A stretch of DNA of 64,000 bases. Source: CAVSWN01 sp963770995 (GTDB taxonomy: Bacteria > Acidobacteriota > Vicinamibacteria > Vicinamibacterales > CAVVIG01). The number at the start of each line of letters is the position of its first letter. Position 1 is the stretch's first letter. Positions 36,465 through 44,358 of the stretch are shown piece after piece. The stretch is taken from NCBI GenBank assembly GCA_963770995.1, contig CAVYRS010000001.1, positions 124,001 to 188,000 of the forward strand, written 5' to 3'. A program made the translations under genes and the position numbers. Below the pieces are notes generated by a model. It had not been told where the DNA came from, searched no databases, and saw only the letters and a program-made list of their open reading frames with translations.

Positions 36465-37703
36465 GCGGTGCGGGCGCGAATCGCCGGCGAGTCGTGATCG
36501 CCGGCGTGTCGGTTCGAGCGGCAGCCGAATCCGCAGTCGGCGCGGGTTTCGACGTGACGGCCATCGACGCATTTGGCGATCTCGATCAGCATCCGTCGGT
36601 CCACACGCTCCCTCCGATTCGACGCGCGGCGCCGGCCGCGATGGCTCGAGCGGTGCGAGACATCGCGTGCGACGCGGTCGCCTACCTCTCGGCATTCGAG
36701 AACCATCCGCGCGCGGTGGCGACGCTGGCGTCCGGGCGCGCGCTCTGGGGCAACCCGCCTGAGGTGCTCGCGCGCGTGCGCGATCCGATCGTTGTCGCCA
36801 ACACGCTGCGGGCGCGTGGATTCGAAGCGCCGGCGGTCTCACGCAGGGGCCGACCCACGTGTCGGCCCCTGCCGGCCGAGGGCGGACACATGGGTCGGCC
36901 CCTGCGGGGTTCAGAAAATGATTCTGCGTGTCTGCTGAAGCCGCTGAAATCAGGCGGTGGTCACGGCGTGCGTTTCTGGCGCGAGGGCGACGACGTGCCG
37001 GACGGCCACTACCTCCAGGAGTTCGTCGACGGAACGCCCGGCTCGGTGGTGTTCGTGGCGGCCGGCGGGCGCGCAATCCCGCTGGGCGTCCTCACACAGC
37101 TGATCGGCGAGACGGCGTTCGGGGCGGCCGGATTCCGGTACTGCGGCAACATCCTCGCACCCGCAGGCGGCGCGCAGGACGCCAATCTTGCGGACGCCGC
37201 GCGTGCGCTCGCCTGTGCCGTTACCGAGGAGTTCGGCCTGGTTGGTCTCAACGGGATCGATTTCGTCGAGCGCGACAGCCGACCCGTACGTCGTCGAAAT
37301 CAACCCGCGCTGGTGCGCCTCCTGTGAACTGGTGGAGCGCGCGTACGGCCGGTCAGCGTTCGCGCTGCATGCAGCGGCGTGCGATTCGGGAACGCTGCCG
37401 GCCTTCGATCTCGCGGCGGCTCGGCGGGCTGCTCGTGAGGCCGTCGGCAAGGCCGTCATCTTCGCGCGGCGCGACGTGACGATCGGTGACACGCGGACCT
37501 GGCTCGACGGCCGCGACGCGGAGGGCCGCGCGATCATCCGCGACATTCCGCGTCCCGGCGAGCGGATCGCCGCTGGCTTTCCCGTCTGCACCATTTTTGC
37601 GGCCGGCCACGATGCGCGCGCGTGCCGCGACGCGCTCGTCGAGCGCGCCGAGCGCGTCTATGCTCAGCTCGCCGGCTGGAGCACGGAAATGCGCATGCTA
37701 TGA
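36461..37703 (+). pseudogene. ATP-grasp family ligase of the C1 operon, single frameshift and in-frame repeat
   Basis: Residues 1-270 read in one frame: a preATP-grasp fold (VVIAGVSVRAAAESAVGAGF), then ATP-grasp blocks CLLKPLKSGGGHGVRFW and GHYLQEFVDGTPGSVVFV. Near 37275 one base is gained or lost and the rest (YVVEINPRWCASCELVERAY, the Mg-binding NPR motif) runs to 37703. Repaired length is about 413 aa. Between residues ~127 and ~150 a GGGGCCGACCCA palindrome is inserted in frame, in the junction before the ATP lid. Such ATP-grasp proteins accompany H4MPT genes in methylotrophs, where they are thought to add amino acids during cofactor assembly; the exact step here is unknown. Confidence 0.75.
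36845..36910. repeat. In-frame GGGGCCGACCC palindrome within the ATP-grasp gene
   Basis: AGGGGCCGACCCACGTGTC... forms a 26-bp palindrome (36845-36870), followed by ACACATGGGTCGGCCCCT (about 36886-36903). The second part is identical to 18 bases of the intergenic copy at 47182-47234. The frame remains open through the insertion (residues RGRPTCRPLPAEGGHMGRPL). Confidence 0.9.
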
Positions 37704-37713
37704 TGGCCTCCCG

Positions 37714-38055
37714 ATGCAAGCGCGACGATTCATCATGAATGCGGGCCGCACGACGAAGCAGGGCCAGCAGATCAACGCCGGCAAGGACTCCGCGGAGTAT
37801 CAAGCCATCGTCGGCACCGTGACGATGCATGCGGACGACATGCGGGAGGTCGGCGTAAAATCCGGCGGCGACGTGCGCGTGCGATCCGAATACGGCGAGG
37901 TGACGTTCAAGTGCGTTGAAGGCAGAGTGCCGCAGGGGATGCTGTTCGTTCCGTACGGACCACCCACCTGTCATCTCATGGGCCGCTATACCGACGGAAC
38001 GGGCATGCCCACGTCGAAGGGGTGGGAAGTCGAGGTCGAAGCCATTGGAAACTGA
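37714..38055 (+). CDS. fwdD: Formylmethanofuran dehydrogenase subunit D (molybdopterin-dinucleotide-binding)
   Basis: 113 aa. The protein matches archaeal FwdD/FmdD through its length: FIMNAGRTTKQGQQINAGKD near the N terminus, SEYGEVTFKC in the middle, and a late YTDGTGMPTSKGWEVEVE block. This domain closes over the pterin dinucleotide of the catalytic B subunit. As I recall, the cofactor-less formyltransferase/hydrolase complex of Methylorubrum lacks this subunit, so its presence argues for a metal-dependent enzyme. It directly precedes fwdB, separated by a GC-rich repeat cluster. No Shine-Dalgarno sequence is visible. The gene is intact. Confidence 0.92.
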   Translation: MQARRFIMNAGRTTKQGQQINAGKDSAEYQAIVGTVTMHADDMREVGVKSGGDVRVRSEYGEVTFKCVEGRVPQGMLFVPYGPPTCHLMGRYTDGTGMPTSKGWEVEVEAIGN

Positions 38056-38087
38056 CCCGCGCAAATCCGGTTCGCGGCGGCGGGCTC

Positions 38088-38220
38088 GTGGTTCGACAGG
38101 CTCACGAGCGACCCTTGCCGCTGGTCGCAACCCGTTACCGCTCATCCTGAGCTTGTCGCCCTTCGACGTGGCTCAGGGCGACCCTGAGCTCGCCGAAGGG
38201 TCGAAGGATGAGCATGTCGC
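38088..38220. repeat. GC-rich palindromic repeat cluster between fwdD and fwdB
   Basis: Contains GGCTCGTGGTTCGACAGGCT followed by CACGAGC, a CTCATCCTGAGCTTGTCGCC word, and an inverted pair CCCTTCGACG ... CTGAGCTCGCCGAAGGG ending TCGAAGGATGAGC. Same family as 8198-8335 and 54693-54760. About 135 bases of non-repeat sequence separate it from the fwdB ATG. Confidence 0.85.
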
Positions 38221-38355
38221 GCCGGCATGGGAACAGATCGAGACCGGGCGCTACATGCCGCGCCGGACCCGCGGCAGCTTTCCCGGCCGCGAGCTTGGGT
38301 GAACGTTTGTCGTGCCGCCCGGTTCGGGCGGCGACAAGAGCTGACGACGAAACCG

Positions 38356-39687
38356 ATGGCGCTGAACATCGTCCAACATGCGACCTGCACGTTTTGCGGC
38401 TGCGTCTGCGACGACATCGAGCTCCACGCCGAGGGCGATCGCATCGTCAAAGCCAAGAACGCGTGCAGCCTCGGTGAGTCCTGGTTCAAGCATCACACCG
38501 CGGAACGCCTCTATCCGGACGCGCTCATAGACGGTCAGCCGGCGTCGCTCGACGCCGCGATCGAGGCAGCGGCCGATTACCTCTACGACGCCAACATGCC
38601 CCTCGTCTACGGGCTGAGCAACATCACGTGCGAGGCGCAGCGTGAGGCGGTCGCGCTCGCCGAACTGATCGGAGGTGTGGTCGACAGCCACACCTCGCTT
38701 TGACACGGCCCCACTGAGATAGCTGCCCAGTTGGGCGGCAAGGTTACGTGCACCCTTGGGGAAGTCAAGAATCGGGCGGACTTCATCGTGTACTGGGGTG
38801 GCAATCCGGCGGAATGCCACCCGCGCCATTTCACGAAGTACACCTTGATGCAGAAGGGCAAGTTCATTCCCGAGGGCCGCAAGGGCCGGACGATGGTCCT
38901 GGTGGACATCCGCGAAACGATGAGCGCCAAGGCGGCGGACATCTTTCTGCAGATCCGGCCGGGCAAGGATTTCGAGGTCGCGACGACGCTGCGGGCGCTG
39001 GTCAAGGGCCAGCCGGTCGATCGCGCGCGCGTCGAGGAAACCGGTCTCACGGTCGAGCGGTTGCAGGACATCGCCGACCGGATGAAGCGCGCGCGATTCG
39101 GCGTGATCTTTTTCGGCATGGGTCTCTCGATGACCCGCGGCAAGCACATGAACTCGGGCGCGATCCTGAACCTCACCGCCGAGTTGAACGCGTTCACCAA
39201 GTTCGTCTGCATGCCGATGCGCGGCCACGGCAACGTCACCGGCGCCGACGTGGTGCTGCGCTGGACCACGGGCTATCCGTTCGGAATCGATCTGTCGCGC
39301 GGCTATCCGCGCTTCAACCCCGGCGAGTTCTCGACCGTCGACCTGCTGGTGCGAGGCGACAACGACGCCGCGCTGATTCTCGGCGCCGACCCCGGCGCCA
39401 CGATGCCGCAACCCGGCATCGATCATCTCGCGCGGATTCCGACCATCGTGCTCGATCCCAAGGTCACGCACACGAGCCGTCTGGCCCGCGTGCACATCAC
39501 GACCGCGGTGACAGGCGTCAGCGCGCCCGGCACCTCGTATCGCATGGATGAGATCCCGCTGCCGCTTCGTCCGGCGCTGACGTCGCCGTATCCGACCGAC
39601 GAAGAGGTGATCCGCCGCATCCGTCTCGCGGCGGCGGCCAAGCCGGCCTGGACCCCTGCTCCCAGCGCCATGATGGCGATCGCTTGA
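38356..39687 (+). CDS. fwdB: Formylmethanofuran dehydrogenase subunit B, predicted selenoprotein (in-frame UGA)
   Basis: 443 codons read as one frame with a single internal TGA at 38701-38703 (codon 116). Upstream and downstream parts are in the same frame, so no indel is needed. Codon 116 sits in HTSL-TGA-HGPT, where archaeal FwdB/FmdB has (Cys/Sec)-His-Gly-Pro; that residue ligates W or Mo. The N terminus keeps four cysteines for a [4Fe-4S] cluster (C11, C14, C18, C37; CTFCGCVCDD). Downstream blocks CTLGEVKNRADFIVYWGGNP, FFGMGLSMTRGKHMN and MRGHGNVTGADVV match archaeal FwdB. Total length equals the archaeal subunit (about 430-450 aa). It should oxidise formyl-methanofuran to CO2 or run the reverse. 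A TGC-to-TGA base error is the main alternative. Confidence 0.9.
38701..38739 (+). promoter_or_regulatory. Predicted Sec codon and bacterial SECIS-like hairpin
   Basis: UGA at 38701-38703 is followed by a 7-bp stem-loop: 722-728 (GCTGCCC) pairs with 733-739 (GGGCGGC, one G-U pair), loop AGTT. The loop starts 25 bases after the UGA and has G as its second base. As I recall the bacterial SECIS consensus (loop 16-37 nt after UGA, G in the first two loop positions), this fits. The first 11 bases from the UGA, TGACACGGCCC, also equal the E. coli fdhF Sec context as I remember it. Confidence 0.7.
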
Positions 39688-39791
39688 ATCGGGTAATTGG
39701 ATAATCTGGTAATCGGGTAATTGAATTGGTGGATTGCCCTGTCAATGGCCCAATAAATTACCCGATTACCAGATTACCCAATTACCCGATT
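39687..39791. repeat. AATCGGGTAATT-type long hairpin between fwdB and fwdA
   Basis: Left arm 39687-39729 and right arm 39750-39791 are complementary over about 40 bp with only three or four mismatches or gaps. Words are AATCGGGTAAT, AATCTGGTAAT and complements. It begins on the last base of the fwdB stop codon and ends two bases before the fwdA ATG, so no Shine-Dalgarno sequence fits. A copy lies at 42233-42350. Confidence 0.92.
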
Positions 39792-39793
39792 TC

Positions 39794-41429
39794 ATGATCC
39801 GCATCACCGGCGGGAAAATTTACGACCCGGCCAACGGGATCGACGGCGTCGTTCGCGACATCTGCATCGCTGACGGCAAGATCGTCGCCGACGCCGAGGG
39901 CGCGCGAACGCTCGACGCGAGCGGGATGATCGTGTTTCCCGGCGGCGTCGACGTCCACACCCACGTGGCCGGCGGGGCCCTCAACTTCGCGCGAGGCCTC
40001 GTTCCCGAAAATCAGCGCGCCGCGCGCAAGTTCCTGCACGGCCCCGATCGCCGCGCCGGCCTCGGCGGCATGACGCCGACGACGTTCGCCACGGGCTATC
40101 TCTATGCCGGGATGGGATGGACGACGGTCAACGAAGCGGCCGTGCCCGTGCTGTCGGCCCGACACACGCACGAGGAACTGCACGACATCCCGCTCGTGGA
40201 CAAGACGACGCTCGTGCTGATGGCGAACAACGAGATCGTGATGGATCTCCTCGAGGCCGGCGAGGCCGAGCGCGCCAAGCACGTCGTCGCGTGGCTGATC
40301 TGGGCGGCGAAAGCGTACGGCGTCAAGGCAGTCAACCCCGGCGGCGTCGCGGCCTGGAAGTGGGGCAAGAACGCGAACACCCTGCATGCGCCGGTCGAGG
40401 GCTACAAGACCGTCACGCCGGCCAAGATCATCGCGAGCCTGGCGACGATCGTCGACGACCTGCAGCTTCCCGCATCCGATTCATCTGCACTGCAACAACC
40501 TCGGCGTCCCGGGCAACTTCGCGACCACGATCGAGACCATCAACGTGCTCCAGGGGCACCGCGGGCATCTGGCGCACCTGCAGTTCCACGCGTACGGCGG
40601 AGAGGACTGGGGGACGATGCGGTCGGAGTCGGCGCGGGTGGCCGACGCGTTCAACGCGTCTCCCAACCTCACGACCGACGCAGGCGCCGTGCTGTTCGGC
40701 GATGCGGTAACGATCACGGCCGACGGTCCGTGGCAGCACCTGCTCTATCAGCTCACCGGACGCAAGTGGGGCAACCTCGACGTCGAGAACGAGACCGGGT
40801 GCGGGATTGTGCCCTACGTCTACAAGGATCGAAATCTCGTCAACGCGGTGCAGTGGGCAGTGGGCCTGGAACTGCTGCTGCTGATCAAGGATCCCTGGCG
40901 GGTGTTCCTGACGACGGATCATCCGAACGGCGCGTGCTTCTGGCGCTACCCGGAAATCATCCAGCTGTTGATGGACGCCGAGTTCCGGAAGGCGCAGGTC
41001 AGGCAGTTGCCCGCGGTGGCCCAGCAGCGGGTGATCCTCGCCGAGCTCGATCGCGAGTACACGCTCTACGAGATCGCGATCATCAGCTCCGCCGGCCCGG
41101 CGCGCGCGCTGGGTCTGCCCCAGAAGGGACATCTCGGTGTCGGGGCCGACGCCGACGTGACGATTTATCATGAGAAGCCTGACGACGGCCGGTTGTTCAC
41201 GTATCCGCGGTACGTGATCAAGGGCGGCACGATCGTGGTGGAAGACGGAGACGTGAAAGCCGTCGTGGACGGTCGCGAGTTCATCGTGCACCCGGAATGC
41301 GACGAGCAGATCGCGGAGTACCTGCGACCGCTGTTTCCCAAGGTGTACACGATTTCGTTCGAGAACTACCCCGTGGAAATGTCCCGTATGCGCCACGCCG
41401 AGATCCAGCCATGCACGGGATCACGCTGA
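39794..41429 (+). pseudogene. fwdA: Formylmethanofuran dehydrogenase subunit A (amidohydrolase), single frameshift
   Basis: Amidohydrolase-fold subunit that interconverts formate plus methanofuran and formyl-methanofuran. Metal ligands are visible: H55 and H57 in GGVDVHTHV, and K178 in VKAVNPGG. K178 has the same number as the carboxylysine of archaeal FwdA as I recall it. LHCNNLGVPGN, HLQFHAYGG and the metal-binding aspartate in TTDHPNGACF follow. An extra base in the run CTTCCCGC (about 40470) breaks the frame; repaired length is about 545 aa. The ATG abuts a long hairpin and lacks a ribosome site. The 3' end overlaps fwdC by 19 bases. The indel is probably an assembly error, since all ligands on both sides are intact. 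Confidence 0.93.
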
Positions 41430-42241
41430 TTCTCAAAGAGCCGCCATCGGTCCCCCTCGAGGCGGACACGCTGACGCCGGACGCCACCGCGCAGCTGACG
41501 AACGATGAAATCCGCGCGCTGCCCGTCAACCTCGGCAAGCGGCAGCGCCGTCTCGAGGATTTCTTCACGGTCGAGGGGGAGAAGAGCGACGACATCCACA
41601 TCGAGGGCGATGGCCGCAGGATTAAATGGATCGGCCACGGGATGACGCGTGGGCGCGTCACGATCCGCGGCAATGCCGGCATGCATCTCGGATCGCAGAT
41701 GAAAGGCGGCGTCATCGAGGTGTTTGGCGACGCCGGGGATTGGATCGGCGCCGAGATGTCGGGCGGACGCATCCATGTGCACGGGAACGCGGGCGGCCAG
41801 GCCGGCGCTGCGTATCGCGGCAGCTTGTCCGGCATGACCGACGGCGAAATCCTCATCGACGGGTCAGCTGGCCTGGAAGTCGGGATGCGGATGAAGCGCG
41901 GCATCATCACGGTCGGCGGTCTGGTCCGCGACTTCGCCGGCCTCCAGATGAAGGGCGGGACGATCGTGCTCAGCGGCGGGGCCGAGCTGCGGACGGGCGC
42001 CTGGATGAACCGCGGGACGATCGTCACGCTCACGCCGATTCCACTGCTCCCGACATTTGCCTACGCGTCCACGGGCAACCCGACGTTCCTTCGGTTGTAC
42101 GCGCGGCATCTCGCCGCACTCGGCGTCACGCTGCCGTTCGCCGACCAGGACGGCGTCTACGAACGCTACACAGGGGACGCCGCGGTTCCAGGAAAAGGCG
42201 AGATTCTCGTCTGGAAGCCCCATGAAGCGGGAATCGGGTAA
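41411..42241 (+). CDS. fwdC: Formylmethanofuran dehydrogenase subunit C
   Basis: 276 aa. Right-handed beta-helix subunit with repeating G-x-x-G turns (RGRVTIRGNAGMHLG, GGVIEVFGDAGDWIG, GGRIHVHGNAGGQAG, GGTIVLSGGAELR), similar to the C-terminal domain of glutamate synthase. In the archaeal enzyme it scaffolds the A and B subunits. The N-terminal ~80 residues are less repetitive. The start overlaps fwdA by 19 bases. The last residues (EAGIG) are encoded by the first bases of the hairpin repeat at 42233, so the C terminus has been slightly altered by the repeat. The gene is otherwise intact. Confidence 0.93.
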   Translation: MHGITLILKEPPSVPLEADTLTPDATAQLTNDEIRALPVNLGKRQRRLEDFFTVEGEKSDDIHIEGDGRRIKWIGHGMTRGRVTIRGNAGMHLGSQMKGGVIEVFGDAGDWIGAEMSGGRIHVHGNAGGQAGAAYRGSLSGMTDGEILIDGSAGLEVGMRMKRGIITVGGLVRDFAGLQMKGGTIVLSGGAELRTGAWMNRGTIVTLTPIPLLPTFAYASTGNPTFLRLYARHLAALGVTLPFADQDGVYERYTGDAAVPGKGEILVWKPHEAGIG

Positions 42242-42350
42242 TTGGGCAATCGGGTAATCTGGTAATTCATTGGTTCATTGGTGAATTTCAATTGAGCGAT
42301 CCGATCAATCCAATTACCCAATTACCCGATTACCCGATTACCCGATCTCC
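42233..42350. repeat. AATCGGGTAATT-type hairpin between fwdC and ftr
   Basis: Left arm GAATCGGGTAATTGGGC, AATCGGGTAATCTGG and right arm CCAATTACCCAATTACCCG followed by two more ATTACCCG units. The middle has GGTTCATTGGTGAATT. It encodes the last codons of fwdC, contains the stop, and ends one base before the ftr GTG. Confidence 0.9.
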
Positions 42351-42351
42351 T

Positions 42352-43260
42352 GTGCTCCACCGCGGCGTCACGATCGTCGACACGTTCGCCGAAGCGTTCG
42401 ATATGCGCGCCGCCCGCGTGCTGATCACGGCCAGCACCCGGGAGTGGGCGCGCACGGCGGCGCAGTCGATGACCGGCTTCGCGACGTCGGTCATCGGCTG
42501 CAAGGTCGAAGCGGGCATCGAGGCCGAGCTGTCGGCCGGCGACACGCCTGACGGCCGGCCGGGCGTGAGCGTCCTGCTCTTCGGCTTCGATGCGGACGGC
42601 CTCGGCAAGCGGCTGATCGAACGCGTCGGACAGATCGGTGCTCACCTGTCCGACGACCGCGTGTTTCGACGGCCTCCCGGATGCGGCCGAGCGTGTGGTG
42701 GTCGGCGGCATGCTGCGCCACTTCGGCGATCGCTATCAATCGAGCAAGTTCCTCGACGGCCGCCGCTACTGGCGCATTCCCGTGATGGACGGTGAATTCC
42801 TCGTCCAGGAAGCGTTCGGCGTGCAGCGCGCGATCGGCGGCGGCAACATGCTGGTTCTCGCCGAGGATCAGCGCGCGGCGCTCGCGGCCGCGGAAGCCGC
42901 CGTCGACCGCAATGCGGCCGACGTCGCGGGGTCATCCTGCCGTTTCCCGGCGGGGTCGTGCGGTCGGGCAGCAAGGTCGGCGCGAAGAACTACAAGAACA
43001 TGGTCGCGTCCACCAACGACGCGTACTGCCCGACGCTGCGCGGCCGGACCGGCGTCGTGAGCGAGCTGCCCGACGCCGTCAACGCCGCACTCGAGATCGT
43101 CGTGGACGGCCTGGATCGAACCGCAATCGAGCAGGCACTCGCCGCGGGCATCGACGCGGCGTGCCGTCCCGGCGTGGTCGCGATCACCGCCGGGAACTAC
43201 GGCGGCAAACTGGGGAAGCATCACTTTCATCTGCATGCTCTAGTAAAGTCAGAAGTCTGA
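42352..43260 (+). pseudogene. ftr: Formylmethanofuran:H4MPT formyltransferase, two frameshifts
   Basis: The GTG at 42352 gives the family start HRGVTIVDTFAEAFDMRAAR. The frame changes near 42658 (then LPDAAERVVVGGMLRHFG, FGVQRAIGGGNML). It changes again near 42930, where the expected VILPFPGGVVRSGSKVGAKN is split. It ends with NYGGKLGKHHFHLHAL. Repaired length is about 302 aa, normal for Ftr (FhcD in bacteria). It moves the formyl group between H4MPT and methanofuran. Both indels lie in strongly conserved sequence and are probably assembly errors. The gene begins directly after one hairpin repeat, and the next repeat encodes its last residues (VKSEV). Confidence 0.93.
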
Positions 43261-43316
43261 AGTTTGAAGTCTGAGGTCGGCGCCTTTCCTTCTGACTTCT
43301 GACTTCTGACTTGCAC
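43250..43316. repeat. TCTGACTT-type palindrome between ftr and the mfnD-like gene
   Basis: AAGTCAGAAGTCTGAAG on the left pairs with CTTCTGACTTCTGACTT on the right around GGTCGGCGCC. It starts inside the ftr coding end and finishes eleven bases before the next ATG. No Shine-Dalgarno sequence is visible. Confidence 0.85.
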
Positions 43317-43320
43317 GATC

Positions 43321-44358
43321 ATGAGAATCCTCGTCCACGAGTTCGCGACCGGCGGCGGGTTCGCGGGTCGTCCCGTCCCGGCTTCGCTCGCGCGCGAAGG
43401 CGCGGCCATGCGCGCCGGCTTGATCGCCGACCTGGCGGCGCTGGGCCGTCATGAGATCGTGGCGACGGCCGATCCGCGCTTTCCGATCCTGCCGAGAGCG
43501 GGCGTCGAAGTTGTTCGCGCAGCGAACGGACGGCCCGCGCTGTCCGATGCGCTGATGGCATCTGTCGATGCGGTGTGGCTGATCGCGCCCGAAACCGATC
43601 GCTGCCTGGAGCGCCTCGCCGCGCGGATCGAACAGCGGCGAACGCGCCTGCTGGGGCCTGGCGCCGCCGCCGTCGCGCGCGCGTCGGACAAAGCCAGCCT
43701 GTCGCGTCGTCTGTCACGCTGCGGTGTGCCGCATCCTGTCACGCGCGTGCTTCGTCCCGACGCCGACGCGACCCGTGTTGCCCGATCGATCGGCTATCCG
43801 GTGGTCGTCAAGCCGGCGCGCGGCGCTGGATGCATCGGCGTGTCGCTGGCTCGGGACGCACGCGAACTCCCGGCAGCCGTCGAGACGGCGCGCGACGCAT
43901 GCGCGCGCGGTCCGCTGCTGCTCCAGCAGTACATCTCCGGGGTTGCGGCAAGCGTGTCGCTTGTCGGTGACGGCCGGCGCGCCGTTGCGTTGTCGGTGAA
44001 TACGCAAGCGGTGCGGGCGGCGCGCCGCTTCTCGTACCGGGGCGGACAGACGCCCCTCGCTCACCCGCTCGCCGCCCGCGCGATTGACCGAGCGCTGCGC
44101 ACGTGCGGCGCCCTGCCAGGACTGCGCGGCTACATCGGCGTCGACCTCGTGCTCACCGACTCCGAGGCGATCGTCATCGAAGTGAACCCGAGGTTGACGA
44201 CGTCGTACCTGGGCGTGCGGGCGGCGTTGAGAGGAGCGAACGGCGCCAACATCGCCGGCATGGTCATCGACGCGTGCGACGGCGAACTGCCCGCGGCGTC
44301 TCCTCTTCTCCGGCCTGTCCGATTCACGGCTGCTGGCCGGATCGCCTTCGTTCGATGA
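43321..44358 (+). CDS. ATP-grasp ligase, probable tyramine-glutamate ligase (MfnD-like)
   Basis: 345 aa. The N terminus ILVHEFATGGGFAG resembles MfnD, the archaeal tyramine-glutamate ligase of methanofuran synthesis. ATP-grasp blocks are YPVVVKPARGAGCIGVSLA (lysine and glycine loop), LLLQQYISGVAASVSLV and VIVIEVNPRLTTSYLGVRA-type metal-binding residues. MfnD joins L-glutamate to tyramine in ATP-dependent fashion; bacterial homologues make the methanofuran analogue used by this operon's enzymes. Length is close to the archaeal enzyme. Its stop overlaps the start of the next gene (ATGA). Assignment rests on pattern memory and operon context. Confidence 0.72.
   Translation: MRILVHEFATGGGFAGRPVPASLAREGAAMRAGLIADLAALGRHEIVATADPRFPILPRAGVEVVRAANGRPALSDALMASVDAVWLIAPETDRCLERLAARIEQRRTRLLGPGAAAVARASDKASLSRRLSRCGVPHPVTRVLRPDADATRVARSIGYPVVVKPARGAGCIGVSLARDARELPAAVETARDACARGPLLLQQYISGVAASVSLVGDGRRAVALSVNTQAVRAARRFSYRGGQTPLAHPLAARAIDRALRTCGALPGLRGYIGVDLVLTDSEAIVIEVNPRLTTSYLGVRAALRGANGANIAGMVIDACDGELPAASPLLRPVRFTAAGRIAFVR

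Noticed and set aside
38701..38703. TGA in fwdB read as a frameshift or a truncation into two genes
   Set aside because: The upstream and downstream coding parts are in the same frame, and the TGA aligns with the catalytic Cys/Sec position followed by HGP. A substitution error remains possible and is listed as the main alternative.
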